64,000 nucleotides of DNA from Adenophora triphylla var. japonica (Eukaryota > Streptophyta > Magnoliopsida > Asterales > Campanulaceae): assembly GCA_022495995.1 (NCBI GenBank), contig JAFEMH010005429.1:1-64000 (forward strand). The letters are read 5' to 3'. A program made the translations under genes and the position numbers. Each line of letters starts with the position of its first letter. Position 1 is the stretch's first letter. The notes beneath the pieces were generated by a model. That model was not told the DNA's origin, did not search any database, and saw only the letters and a program-made list of their open reading frames with translations. Positions 12,129 through 23,118 of this stretch are shown piece after piece.

Positions 12129-12282
12129 ATATTTACGAAAAGGACGGCATCCACGAGATGGAAGGCCATTCCATTAAGCCACCACATATGCACATAATGG
12201 CCAAGAGCCATAAGCAAAGTCATCATGTCGAGGAAAAAACCAAAGTTCCCTAAGAGCATGCTCTTCCATTCCCATAATGAAC
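12129..12282 (-). pseudogene. Captured exon of a RIN2/RIN3-like (AMFR-type) E3 ubiquitin ligase
   Basis: After a clean splice acceptor (TTCTGCAG, exon from 12282 downwards) the minus strand encodes a hydrophobic stretch of about 51 residues. It includes GSLWEWKSM, NFGFFLDM, MALGHYVHMWW and AFHLVDAVLFVNI. From memory of the family, this matches the last membrane-spanning part of Arabidopsis RIN2/RIN3 just before the RING domain. These are membrane ubiquitin ligases related to gp78/AMFR that act with the immune receptor RPM1. The donor side is degraded (no clear GT after the NIR position) and no RING or CUE exon is present, so this is a gene fragment inside a Helitron. Confidence 0.75.
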
Positions 12283-12283
12283 C

Positions 12284-14052
12284 TGCAGAATCTTTTTCCA
12301 TTTAGAAAAACAAGTAAAAGCAAAAATCAATATTGAGCAAGAATAAAGGGACAAACACCAACCAAATAATCCAATACCACAAACATTAAACGATAACATT
12401 GCACAAAAATACTAGAAAGAGGACTAATGAAAACATATGCTCTTCCCTTATGAACCACATTTCTACAAACATCAGCCATAGTTTATAAACGGATGATGTG
12501 CATGAAATGGTGGCAGAGGATACTTTAGATATCACTCAGATAGCATATCCTTCGTATGATAAAGATAAGTAGCTCCATAAAACAGACAATACCAATGTCA
12601 TAATAAAAATGAAAAAAAAAAACAATAATAATAATAATAACAAAATCACTAGGTAGCCATCTGCAGAGCAATGTAATCAGAAGCGATGACAAAATTTGCT
12701 TTGGACTAATACAGAGACTTAGATCACAATAATTTCTGAATACGTAAGTGACAAGTCCCTTCCATACATATGCACAGCGAATCATAAAAATTACACAGTA
12801 TGTTTGGAAACTAACCTGATACAGATATATCAAAGAGCTTTGATATACCACTGCTTTAAGCTGAGTGATGAAGGCATATATCAAGTAATTGAAATCCATG
12901 AACAACAATGGCCTGAAAAGAACATTTCAAAGACCCCAAAAACATGTCAAGTAGAGTTAATTAGTGTATTGATTAACCGAAAAACTGAAAAAATTAGCAG
13001 AGGATGAAAGTAATACAGGGTCAGGGTCAGTACCTTCATTAGTTATACAATATTACACATTCTTCATTATTACATAATTTTCTGTGTTTTATGAATCGAT
13101 CTTTCAATCATAAATTCAGATATCTCTATATATATTTAATCCCGAATCTATGTTCTTTCTTTTCTTTTTTATTTTATTTTATTTTATTTGATTTCTGATT
13201 TTCACCTTTGTTTTAAATAATTGAAGTAAAATGTTGGTGAAATTGTGTTTGATTTTATTGCCTTTTCTCATTCTTGAAATGTTGGCGAAATTGTGTTAGA
13301 TATCTTTTCTTTATTTGTTGTACAAAAGTGCCGGAGACCAGCCAGAGTTCACAGTTGGAAGAAGCCCCTACATGAACTTCTGAGAACTGCTTCCATCAGA
13401 ACTCTCCGATCATTTATTAATTTGTAAAGCATCTTGTTGTTTGAGTTTATTACAATCATCACAAAGCCGTCTCACATGATAAATATTCTTCGGTGAGAAA
13501 CAGAAAAATGTCAATAAAACATTCATATCTCATTGACCAGATTATGATCTTTAAATTGTGTTATACTCTGGTAGCTAACATGTGTGATTGTAAAGTTCTA
13601 GAAGTCAAACTTTATTTAAGTTCCCACTCAATTTTTTTTTATGTTGATGATTCATGACAATATCACAGCTTCATGTTGCAGGAATATATGTGGTATGTTC
13701 ACAAACCCCAAAATTTAGTAAGCATAGATCTATAGGCATTAGATTAGTCTTTAAATTACATTACAATACTTCCAATAGCAGAAATAGCACAAACAATATG
13801 AATAGGACAAAATTGCAAGCTTTATAATTGAAGTAAACGGCATCAACAACTTAACACACAGCTAGAATAAGGGAAACAATATATATCCATGCCATAATTC
13901 AGATTGAAACTTCAATACCTTCATTCATAACACTGCAACTCAAAGCTTTTAGGGCAAATAAAAGTAAGACAAAATGCAAAAACGTGAAACTTGAGTACCT
14001 TAGCTCGTCCAACTATCTCGATACCTTGGGTAGAGGCTAGAGTGAGCTCCAG
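12284..14052 (-). repeat. Helitron internal duplication, copy 1 (X1-U-Y1)
   Basis: The block consists of segment X1 (about 12284-13267), a unique part U (about 13268-13825) and segment Y1 (about 13826-14052). X and Y recur side by side at 14060-15232. X is intron-like, with AT-rich sequence and a splice-acceptor-like end CTGCAG beside the RIN2-like exon. Apparent 127-residue frames inside X are in both copies but look like chance frames in AT-rich sequence. Within Y1 an exon-like stretch (ELTLASTQGIEI, about 13998-14052) precedes a GTACTC donor-like site; I do not recognise it. Confidence 0.8.
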
Positions 14053-14059
14053 TTTGAAC

Positions 14060-15232
14060 CTGCAGAAACTTTTTCCATTTAGAATAAAGGGACAAACACC
14101 AACCAAATGATCCAATACCACAAACATTAACCGATAACATTGCACAAAAAACACTAGAAAGAGGACTAATGAAAACATATGCTCTTCCCTTATGAATCAC
14201 ATTTCAACAAACATCAGCCATAGTTTATAAATGGATGAAGTGCATGAAATGGTGGCAGAGCATACTTTAGATATCACTCAAATAGCATATCCTTCGTATG
14301 ATAAAGATAAGTAGCTCCTTAAAACAGACAATACCAATGTCATAATAAAAATGAAAAAAAAAAGAAATAATAATAATAATAAACAAATCACTAGGTAGCC
14401 ATCTGCAGAGCAATGTAATCAGAAGCGATGACAAAATTTGCTTTGGACTAATAGAGAGACTTAGATCACAATAATTTCTGAATACGTAAGTGACAAGTCC
14501 CTTCCATACATATGCACAGCGAATCATAAAAAATACACAGTATGTTTGGAAACTAACATGATACAGATATATCAAAGAGCTTTGATATACCACTGCTTTA
14601 AGCTGAGTGATGAAGGCATATATCAAGCAATTGAAATCCATGAACAACAATGGCCTGAAAAGAACATTTCAAAGACCCCAAAAACTTGTCAAGTAGAGTT
14701 AATTAGTGTATTGATTAACCGAAGAACTGAAAAAATTAGCAGAGGATGAAAGTAATACAAGGTCAGGGTCAGTACCTTCATTAGTTATACAATATTACAC
14801 ATTCTTCATTATTACATAATTTTCTGTGTTTTATGAATCGATCTTTCAATCGTAAATTCAGTTATCTCTATATATATTTAATCCCGAATCTATGTTCTTT
14901 CTTTTCTTTTTTATTTTATTTTATTTTATTTTATTTCTAATTTTCACCTTTGTTTTAAATAATTGAAGTAAAATGTTGGTGAAATTGTGTTTGATTTTAT
15001 TGCCTTTATAGTTGAAGTAAACGGCATCAACAACTTAACCCACAGCTAGAATAAGGGAAACAATATGTATCCATGCCATAATTCAGATTGAAACTTCAAT
15101 ACCTTCATTCATAACACTGCAACTTCAAGCTTTTAGGGCAAATAAAAGTAAGAACGCAAAAGCGTGAAACTTGAGTACCTTAGCTCGTCCAGCTATCTCG
15201 ATACCTTGGGTGGAGGCCAGAGTGAGCTCCGT
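14060..15232 (-). repeat. Helitron internal duplication, copy 2 (X2-Y2)
   Basis: X2 (about 14060-15007) and Y2 (about 15008-15232) match X1 and Y1 closely by eye, but the roughly 560-bp unique part between them is missing. The join is at GCCTTT/CTTTAT microhomology. The simplest history is a tandem duplication of the X-U-Y block followed by deletion of U from this copy. Confidence 0.75.
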
Positions 15233-15735
15233 TTTGAGCTAGATTGAACGGATCTAATATGCCCCCATAAAGCGATTGAATCTCTCTTTCCTTAGCCCCT
15301 TTTCCCAAAAAACCCTAGCATCCGTATTTTTACAATGTTATGACAAAAATTACAAATCTTTGTAGCTAAAGATAAACACAATATCTCAAAATCGAAGAAA
15401 AACTTCAAATAAAATTACTCAATCATCGAAGACCGTCAATTGAATAAAGTGGAGAGGAACGTACCGGAGGACGGCAAAGCCATGGTTCTTAAAGCAATCA
15501 CCTTGTTGGAAACTTGCAGAAGAGAGAGGAGGAGGCGATGACATTGTTGTTCGTAGAAGAGAACGGCGATGTTTTGGAGGAAGATGGAGTAACGCCCGGA
15601 GAGATGTAGAGAAAGATTGAGAGAACGGCGGCCGCGGCGGCGATGTTTTTGGGGAAGAGGGAGTGATGCCTTGAGACGGGATATTTTTGGGAAGAGAAAG
15701 TGATGCCTTGAGAAGAGAGGGAGTGATGCCCGAAA

Positions 15736-15743
<8 letters not shown>

Positions 15744-15781
<38 letters not shown>
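15744..15781. repeat. (GA)n microsatellite inside the Helitron
   Basis: About 19 GA units. Three overlapping serine-leucine-rich frames on the minus strand at 15419-15867 are produced by this repeat and its degenerate surroundings. Confidence 0.9.
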
Positions 15782-16034
15782 CTGTGGCAGCCAAGGCGAC
15801 AATGAGGTTTTCTCTTTCTAGAATGTTTCAAATGTAGGCGGGAAAGGATTGTGCCAAATGACTCCACTTGTTATTTAGTAATAGATAGATTAAGATAATA
15901 ATATTTTTTCCATCACGTGCACGCCAGCGTTGGTTTGGGCAGAAAGATCGTACTTCGCATTTAGCACCCATAATGAAACGCTGTTCGCCTTGGTCAATGA
16001 TATTTATAGTATTTACACTCTCGAAAAATACATA

Positions 16035-16295
16035 CTCCCTCCGTGTTAATGGAGACTTATTTCCTTTTTGGATCGTTTCACGTGATTGAAGACTGACCAA
16101 AATGGAAAGAATATTGTGAGTGTAATAGTAAAATAGGAGAGAGAATGAGTGGAGGGAATAGTAAATTATAATGGTGTTGTGAGTATTAAAATAATTTAAG
16201 AGAGACAATGAGTGGAGGGAATAGTGAAGATTCTTTCATTTTTCTTAGTTATTGTGCCCAATTTTTTGGTGTCCATTGACCCGACACGGAGGGAG
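16035..16295. mobile_element. Stowaway MITE (261 bp)
   Basis: The ends CTCCCTCCGTGTTAATGG and CCGACACGGAGGGAG form terminal inverted repeats flanked by TA at 16033-16034 and 16296-16297. No coding sequence. The interior contains GAGAGAATGAGTGGAGGGAATAG words also seen in the Stowaways at 18309 and 54856. Confidence 0.9.
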
Positions 16296-16297
16296 TA

Positions 16298-16706
16298 TTT
16301 ATTAAAAAATGAAATTAAGAATTTATGACACTTATCTCAAAATAAATGTTCAATTTTTATTTTATTTTTTTAAATCTGAATTATTGCTACGTGCTCACTG
16401 CACTGGTATAAATGTTGTATCTTATGCTTTTGTTTTTAAAAGGATAAGGTTCATCTTATTGACTTATTCTAGAAGGGATGGCATAGTAAATAAACATACT
16501 CATTTCGTACAAAATGAATTTTTGAATTAATTCAAATTTATTCTTAATTTAGAATAAATTTCAAAAAAAAAATTGAATATTTATTTTAGAATGGAAAGAG
16601 TAATAATTAATATCATGGAAAAAATACTCCGCATTGATTAAAAATTGTTATATATCTGAAATAAATTTATCTTATATCTGAAAAATGTAATGATCCACAT
16701 ACATTT
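16298..16706. other. AT-rich DNA without assignable features
   Basis: The only notable piece is a lone Stowaway-like end (GGAAAGAGTAATAATTAA near 16590). No gene or paired repeat is visible. Confidence 0.55.
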
Positions 16707-16722
16707 ATGAAATAATATTCAT

Positions 16723-16930
16723 TCTTTTTTTTTTTTTTTTTCTTCTTTTTTTCCTTAAAAGAAGGGGATCAACACATTTCACCGCTCCCCCCTTGATGCA
16801 CTTCACAGAGGCGCCTAGCTATGCTAGGGAGGGCAATGAAATTCCCTCTAACCACGGGTGGGGGAATCGAACCCATGACCTCCAGGTTGGAAGCCATGAA
16901 CTCTAACCATCAGGCTAAGACCCCGCGTGC
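16723..16930 (-). mobile_element. tRNA-derived SINE with 16-bp target duplication
   Basis: Read on the minus strand from 16930, the element has a tRNA-like head with an A-box-like TTAGCCTGATGG and a perfect B box GGTTCGATTCC, which together form the RNA polymerase III promoter. A tRNA-unrelated body follows, then an A-rich tail (the T run at 16723-16740 on the plus strand). The 16-bp sequence ATGAAATAATATTCAT lies on both sides (16707-16722 and 16931-16946). I do not assign it to a named family. It differs from the Au-type SINE at 52063-52234. Confidence 0.9.
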
Positions 16931-17025
16931 ATGAAATAATATTCATGTATTCATAGATAAGTGTAATATTTTTTACACCATTTAAAAAAAAAAATTGTAT
17001 CATATTTGATTTTGCATAAATGGTA

Positions 17026-17250
17026 CTCTGTCTATCTCAAATTGAATTATCATTTTTTTGCCAAAATGAATAATATTTTGAAGCTTTTCCATCAAAAAGT
17101 AGTCTTTAAATATATATTTTTTCATAGTGTATTATATTTTTGTAAAAAACAATTTTTTTTGAAAGAAATAGCAAAAATTTCTATCATTTTTTTTTCAATT
17201 AAAAAATCAATATTTTTAAAATGACCGTAAAATTAAATGGGACAAGGGAG
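17026..17250. mobile_element. Degenerate Stowaway-like MITE
   Basis: The ends CTCTGTCTATCTCAAATTG and AATGGGACAAGGGAG are imperfect inverted repeats next to TA. The interior is AT-rich and partly self-complementary. Confidence 0.6.
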
Positions 17251-17860
17251 TACTATGAGCGAGGGCGGATACAATACAAGCACTTTTACATGGGTGTATG
17301 TGCACTCATAAAATTTTCAACTTGTATTTTAATTTTAACATATGTCATATTTAATTAATATTAACGTCCATTTTTTATTGACCATAAAACAATACTATTT
17401 CTTTGATTAAATACCTTTAATTCATATTTTGCTTGATTTTTATTTTTTTCTCTAATATATGAATTACTAAATTAAAGAAGAATGGTAAAGAGTAAAAACT
17501 TTACCCCATAAATTTAGGTAGGAGTATAATGGGGTCATTTGAATGCATTAATTTACTATGTGATTAAAAAAAAAAAAAAAAGACAATCAAAAATAAAGAT
17601 GTGGCGAATAAAGATGTCGGCAAAAATAATTAAATTAATATAAAATTTTTTTCAAAGTTAAACTAAGTTGATAAAAAATCAAAGTGGAACAGATTTTCTA
17701 TGTAAGAACAAATATTTATACTTAGAACAGTCAATCTAGTAAATAAAACTGCTAATCCATTAGTTTAACTAGACAATATTATTGCATGTTTGCCGACAGT
17801 TTTAGTTGACAAACTAACATTTTTTAGGATGAGTTCCTAAATATATGACGTACGGTCACT
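17251..17860. other. AT-rich DNA, nothing recognised
   Basis: No convincing frame, terminus or repeat. Base composition changes sharply to GC-rich near 17850, where the remains of element E begin. Confidence 0.55.
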
Positions 17861-18308
17861 GAAAAGAATAACTCAAGTACCTGCTCGGGTTCAACGGCAC
17901 GTTGATCACCCGCGGCTTTTTTGTGCTTCGGCTAAGAGACAGCTTCTTTTTGGGGGTCAAGTCCGTTCTCGAGTCCGCACAAACTACCGATGGGGAAAGG
18001 TTGGCCGCCATGCCGAGCTAGGCTGCTCAGAACCCATGTCCTTAGGTCCTCCGCTCGGGCCGGTCCTCTTGGGCCCCCCCATGCACTGAGTGATGCTGGC
18101 AGTAAGGGGTGCTCACAAGGACCCCAAATGGGCCCTTCCTAGCAAGCACACTAACGAATGCGGCTTTGTTGTTTGTACTTATGTATTTTTTGAGACATTC
18201 TGCCCAGGGCCGGCCCAAGGGGGGGGGGGGGTCAGTGAGGGCAATCGCCCGGGGCCCTTAGCGGTAAGGGGCCCATTCTTAAATAGGCTATAGTCTATAT
18301 AGTATGTA

Positions 18309-18549
18309 CTTCCTCCGTTTCAGTAAGGTTGTTACATGAGGGTTGAAGCACGTAAATTAAGAAAGGGAAATAATGAGTGGTTGTGAGGAAGAGAAAGAAT
18401 GAGTGGAGAATAATGAGTGGTTGTGAGGAAGAGAGAGAATGAGTGGAGAATTATAAAAATAATAAAAAGTTTCCTTTTTGGGTAATGTTGCAACTTAAGT
18501 GAAATGTCGAAAATGGCAAAATGTTACAACCTTAGCGGAACGGAGGGAG
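18309..18549. mobile_element. Stowaway MITE nested in the hAT element (241 bp)
   Basis: Ends CTTCCTCCGTTTCAGTAAGG and AACGGAGGGAG with TA at both sides (18307-18308, 18550-18551). The internal GAGTGG/GAGAGAATGAG words match the other Stowaways in the window. It sits about 100 bp inside the hAT left end, so it inserted after or together with the hAT. Confidence 0.85.
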
Positions 18550-18875
18550 TATATGTTTTTTTATAACTATAATAAATATTTATTTGTTTGCTAATTACAC
18601 ATAATTAGGAAAAATAACTGTTTGTAAGTCTGTTAGTATTCTGCGTAGGTCTCTTAATTTTTTTCCTTGTATTTTGCACACAAAGCTCCTAAATCTATCA
18701 TAATTAATCAAGCCCTTCAATCTTCATCAGATCTCCTCCTCCCACCGTCTCTTAATTTCTTCCTTGGAATGCTCTTTTCGGCCGGCCCTGCTCCTAGTCC
18801 TGGATCGCTCTTTTCGGCCGTGAACGGTGAATCAATTCGGCTTTCTTTCAGCACTTCCCTGTTTCGCCGAAGTCG

Positions 18876-19298
18876 TTGAAATCTCATGAATTAAGAGAAT
18901 GTTGCATAAAGTTCACAACTTCTTTTTCTCACAATAAAGTCTCAGATGTTGATTTGGATGATTTCTTTTCTGAATTAAAAGTGTTGCAATTCACTTTGCC
19001 AAGGTGGTCAATGTCAGCTCTCGAAGTTTTTGAATTTGTCAAAGATGCAGATTGTTATCCTAACGTTAGTATCGCGTATCGATTTTTTTTAACTATGCAT
19101 GTAACCGTGGCATCGGCCGAAAGATGTTTTTCAAAATTGAAATTATTGAAAAATTACTTGAGGTCATCAATGTCTCAAGAAAGGTTGAGCAATCTTGCTA
19201 TTTTGTCTATTGAGAAGGATTTTGTGGAAAATATTGATATTGATACGGTCATTAATGATTTTGCATCTAGAAAAGCTCGAAAAAGTTTGTTTATATGA
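18876..19298 (+). pseudogene. hAT transposase C-terminal dimerisation domain fragment
   Basis: This 140-residue frame carries the hAT C-terminal signature. Residues about 68-95 include FFLTMHVTVASAERCFSKLK and residues about 105-125 include MSQERLSNLAILSIEKD, as in plant TTF-type or zinc-finger-MYM-type hAT proteins. This region mediates dimerisation and contributes to the catalytic fold. The BED/TTF zinc finger and most of the RNase-H-like catalytic region are absent, so the protein would be inactive. The upstream start is arbitrary because the frame opens inside the truncated gene. Confidence 0.85.
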
Positions 19299-21099
19299 TC
19301 ATAATGTGCTTCTTTAATCGTTTTTTACTTTTGGTCATCTTTCAGGTTTGATTTTATTGGAGTTCAACTTGGTTCAGCTATCAAAAACAAAGATCTTCTT
19401 CAGATTTTGGGATGCTTAATTGTTGCACAAATGATTTTTTGTTCTTGTTCTTTTAATGATCTTGTTCTTTTGGATATAAACCTAGTAACTTTACTTACGT
19501 TTTATCTAGGTAAAAATATATAGCATTTGAGTATCGTAAAAATGTCTGATTAATTAGGGGTCTCTTCATCTGATTTCGCCCGGGGCCCACAAAAGTCTAG
19601 GAACGGCCCTGATTCTGCCGCTTCGGTTGGTCGAAGGAGGGCTCCACATCGTGGGCCTGGGCCCTTAACACCAGCTCGTTACCGTGGCGGCTCATGGCAG
19701 CAAAAGACGAGAGAGTTAGCAAAGTAGGGAGATTGCACTAGTGTGAAATGAACAAAAAAAAAAAACAAGAAAAGAATTAAACCTGCGTAATGGAAAAAGT
19801 TGCGACAGTAAACTCCGGTGCTCGTGCAAGCCGGGCAGTCAATCTCAAACGAGCAGTTCTCATGAACCACCCAAAAAGGATCACACCGCTCGGGTTTCAT
19901 AGTAAACAAAGGCTCTACACCCTCAACTGAGGTAACATTCAAGCCGGCCAGCGCAAAGTATTTGTGGACATTCTCTAGTCGGGACTACTCAACAACCCAT
20001 TCTCGTTTGCTCGTTACCAATAGCCTCTTCAGAGCATCAATCAAATCATTGGTCCACTCAGGCGACCAGGGGTCTATCATTCAACGAAGGTCTCCAAGTG
20101 GGTAATGAAACCCTAACCCCTTTCGGCTCTCTATCACCACCAAGTCTTTATCAAATGCATTTAGCTTGCTCGGGAACTTGAAGAGGAGCTTCGGTTTGCT
20201 AGGGTTGTTAGACAAGCTGAGGGTTTGGTATTTAGGATTGCCAGACTTGCTTTGAGTACGACAGATATGGAAAATAATTGGTAAAAATGCCCCGAGCGTG
20301 GGCTCATACCCAAGGAGCCGACAAGCGACTAAAAAGTTGTTCACCGTCCTCACGGTATTTGCAACCATCTAAATAGGATTTGCATTGCACTCACTTAATA
20401 AAGAAGAAATGAATGGATCCAGAGGTAACCTAAGTTCGAGCTCGAATTCTACAAAAAAGGCAATTTTCTCTCTATTTCCTATCAGAGTGGCTATCTCCAC
20501 ATTTTCTCTTTCCCTGTTTACGTAGGTGACCTTATAGTCCTCGTGAATGATATTGTACTTCAAGAAGAATTTCCTGGTAAAGTTAATTTCCTTCGATGTC
20601 TCCTCGTAAATGGGTGCATTGGGTTGCGGGTTCCTAGGAAGGTAGTCGAACGCCCGTGAGCTCTTAATTGTGACCTTATCATTGTCCTCCTCTCCTCACT
20701 CGTCCAACAACTTCACATATGAGCCACTCTAAAATCCTAGAATCGCGTCTTCAACAATATTATTACCTCCCTCAGATTGGGGTATGGGTGCGGCAATTGC
20801 AACGGTCACTTGGTCGGCTAACCTAGTCTATTTGACACCATCTACAGTTCTCTCCGAGCTTAAGCTTGAGCTTGAAGCATGGTCGCCATCATTCTTATCA
20901 TAGCCATGACCTGAGAGTTGGGAATTCTGGGAGTCTACACTTCCCTGGCTCCTCGTCACATCTGCAAGAATAGTAGAGGGGCCAGACCCCGAGTCAAACG
21001 GAGAGCTAGAGCTCGCTGGTGGGTCTGATACCCCTCCTATCCTTGTCCTAGTCTCTATGCAAGTCATGGGAGGTTTAGCTCCTACTACGTAATGGGTTA

Positions 21100-21723
21100 T
21101 GAACGGAATAAATGTGACGGGCTAGGCCCAACATACGAAGCCCAATTATTCATACGTAACTACAGCAACGTCATCAAGTGGACCTGACCAGTTGTTATAA
21201 GGCCCATAGCCCAGCAGCAGAGATCAGTCGACCTAGCTCATTGTCCGACCATTATTGCTCCCGACCTAGCTTAGTCCGACATACAATCAGCTCCTTGTAC
21301 AAATCCTATCTGGCTATATTACAATGTCAGGTCGACCTTGACCTACTCACGCGACCTCGACCTACAGAGACGTACGTCGACCAAAGACTTTTCATTATTG
21401 TCTCCTACAATTTCGGAGTCAGTTACGTCCATGACTCTCTCCATGATTTTAGGGATTCAACGCAATCCTACTATAATTCTACTTCTTATCAAAGGCTATA
21501 AATACCTCACAACATCCATCGTTTAAAGGTAATGTCTTAATGGCTGTTCAATTGATCTCATTACAGTTTATAAGATATACACATGATACTTACTCTTACG
21601 CCGGAGGGTCTTAGCCGGAGACCACCCCGGCTAGTTGTGTGTTCACTGTTTCAGGTTAAATAAAGCCAGTGGATCAACCTAATTGTTGGACGTAGGCTGA
21701 TCAACACGTTCTTTGCAGCATCA
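21100..21723 (+). repeat. 5' LTR of element A (624 bp)
   Basis: TGAACGGAATAAATGTGACG to GCAGCATCA. It contains many GTCGACC/CGACCT words and a TATA box CTATAAATA at 21496-21504 about 400 bp in. A 107-residue frame runs through it but is also present in the other LTR and matches no gag domain. Confidence 0.93.
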
Positions 21724-21726
21724 TTT

Positions 21727-21744
21727 TGGTTCCATTGCCGGGAA
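21727..21744 (+). promoter_or_regulatory. Primer binding site of element A
   Basis: TGGTTCCATTGCCGGGAA begins three bases after the LTR. It matches, with three substitutions, the tRNA-Asp-type complement TGGCGCCGTTGCCGGGAA that plant Tat and Athila elements commonly use. Confidence 0.75.
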
Positions 21745-21785
21745 CGAAGATTATTTGACCTCGAAATCCTACTCAAACAATAACA

Positions 21786-23118
21786 ATGGTATTTGACGTG
21801 CACACCGCTACCCCCTCCACCGAAAATGACCAAGAGAACGCTGGTATCGGAAATCGTAACATTAATTTGCCTCCTCCCCACCATGCCAAGTTAGAAGAGC
21901 GACCCGCTCCAATAGAGTCACTGATGGCACGGGATTGCAGGATAATAGAGGGCAAAAGAGGCCTATGCCCGAGCAAGGAGAAGGTCAGCAGCCAAAACGA
22001 CTCCTAGTAGGTCGAAGAGTTGCAAGCGACAACCAGGTCCCTCAACTACTCACCTCTGCAGGAAGGATATACTGATGGAGCGGGCTAGATTGCTCCAAAG
22101 TTAGTTAGAGGTTCAAGAGGAGTTGATCGACATGCCGAAATCTCCTGAAGGTGACAGAAGATCACATCGACCTGCTCCTTTCGTTACCTCCCACAGCCGA
22201 GCTAATGGAGGTACTAGACAAAATAGACGCCCTAGGCCATCTGCTGAACAGCCGAGGATCGAGATGCCTCCCCCCTCTCACATCTCAATAGATCCCAGCA
22301 TCGACCTAAAAGATAGGCTCGACTAGCGAAGAGAGCAAGCGGCCGAGTCAGCCTCGAGGAGACAGGAAGAAGACGATAGGAATAGACGAAGGTCGCCAGT
22401 AAGGTCAGTAAGGTCGCAGTCTCACAGAGAAAGGAGAGGAAGAGAAACAACTCCACCTAGGAGTGAGAGACAGAGGGCCCACTCTAGAAGGGAGCCTCAT
22501 CAATATGAAAGGCAGAGATCCAACAACGTCTCCTATCAAAGGAATGACCAAGATGCTAGGGAACTGCTAAACTTGAAGAGGAGGTTGGAAAAGATGGAGG
22601 CCGACAGAAAGGAAGATGAAGGAAAGGGCGAATGAAACTATAATACTCTTTGACCCTTGTCCAGAGATTTGCTTGAACTAAGGCCTTCCGTGGGTTTCAA
22701 GCTACCTTCATTGGACAAATATTCAGGCGCGACCAACGCTTTGAACCACATGCAACACTTTGAGTTCACCATGTGCTTGGTCTCCTCCGAGGATGATGTG
22801 CTGTGCAAGGCACTAACCAGCACCTTCACAGGTGTAGAACTGACTTGGTTCCATGGTTTAGCACCGGGTTGCATCACCTCATGGGAGTACATGAGGAAGA
22901 AGTTTCTAGATCGATTCTCTACGGCTGGGGTCCGTAAGATGACGGTCACCGACTTGAATAACCTGACTCAAGGTAAAACGGAGAGCACAATGAGTTATTT
23001 TACAGGGTTTAAAGAGTTGGTCAGCCATATAGAGGAAGACCTGACATATAGGGAGGTCATCAATTGCTTTCGGAATGGGGTGTCCTCTCCTGACCTGGAC
23101 TACGAGCAAACGACATGA
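21786..23118 (+). pseudogene. gag of element A (broken)
   Basis: The capsid-like Retrotrans_gag region is readable at 22657-23118: GFKLPSLDKYSG, LTWFHGLAPGCITSW, FLDRFSTAG and a TMSYFTGFKELV segment, the order expected of the family. Upstream, 21786-22620 is a basic, proline/arginine-rich N-terminal region interrupted by stops (for example at 22005 and 22324). The frame ends at 23118 because a large deletion joins gag to the last part of reverse transcriptase, removing the zinc knuckle, protease and catalytic RT. Confidence 0.8.

Larger units (their letters stand above)
11875..15889 (-). mobile_element. Helitron (4015 bp) with captured gene sequence
   Basis: Read on the minus strand it starts at 15889 with TCTATCTATTACTAAATAAC, a typical plant Helitron 5' end. 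It ends at 11875 with the hairpin CCGTGCG-TTTAA-CGCACGG, eight more bases and CTAG. The flanking bases are A and T, so it sits in an AT dinucleotide without target duplication, as Helitrons do. No Rep/helicase coding sequence is present, so it is non-autonomous. It holds a RIN2/RIN3-like exon, intron-like sequence in two large copies, and a GA microsatellite near its 5' end. Confidence 0.85.
18205..19611 (+). mobile_element. hAT DNA transposon, non-autonomous (1407 bp)
   Basis: Termini CAGGGCCGG and its complement in GGAACGGCCCTG are flanked by the 8-bp duplication ATTCTGCC (18197-18204 and 19612-19619), as expected for hAT. GC-rich subterminal words (GCCCGGGGCCC) occur at both ends. It contains a Stowaway MITE (18309-18549) and only the C-terminal part of a transposase. 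The internal deletion makes it dependent on a transposase supplied elsewhere. Confidence 0.92.
17876..21099 (-). pseudogene. Element E: antisense gene (Transposase_28-like), 3' part
   Basis: Excluding the hAT insertion at 18205-19611, this GC-rich block reads on the minus strand as the middle and 3' parts of the same gene as in elements A and D. It has a serine-rich linker (21067-20828), a globular segment with LRLPLDPF and ANTVRTVNNFLVACRLLG (about 20470-20290), a segment to 19795 ending in a donor-like CAG/GTTTAA, and a basic tail (KKKLSLSRSTKKPR) before a donor-like site at about 17876. Single stops and shifts break it. Across element A's target site the frame resumes at 53931-54188, which proves it was one gene before A inserted. 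The family is usually annotated as a putative gypsy-type transposon protein; its function is unknown. Confidence 0.7.

Noticed and set aside
12525..14650. Two near-identical 127-residue frames (12525-12908 and 14267-14650)
   Set aside because: They lie in the duplicated intron-like X segments; AT-rich, no recognisable domain, and similarity is explained by DNA duplication.
15419..15867. Three overlapping serine/leucine-rich frames
   Set aside because: They arise from the (GA)n repeat and its degenerate copies in three registers; no domain and no codon structure.
16790..16925. tRNA gene on the minus strand
   Set aside because: A tRNA-like head with A and B boxes is present, but it is fused to a non-tRNA body with an A-rich tail and long target duplications, so it is a SINE.
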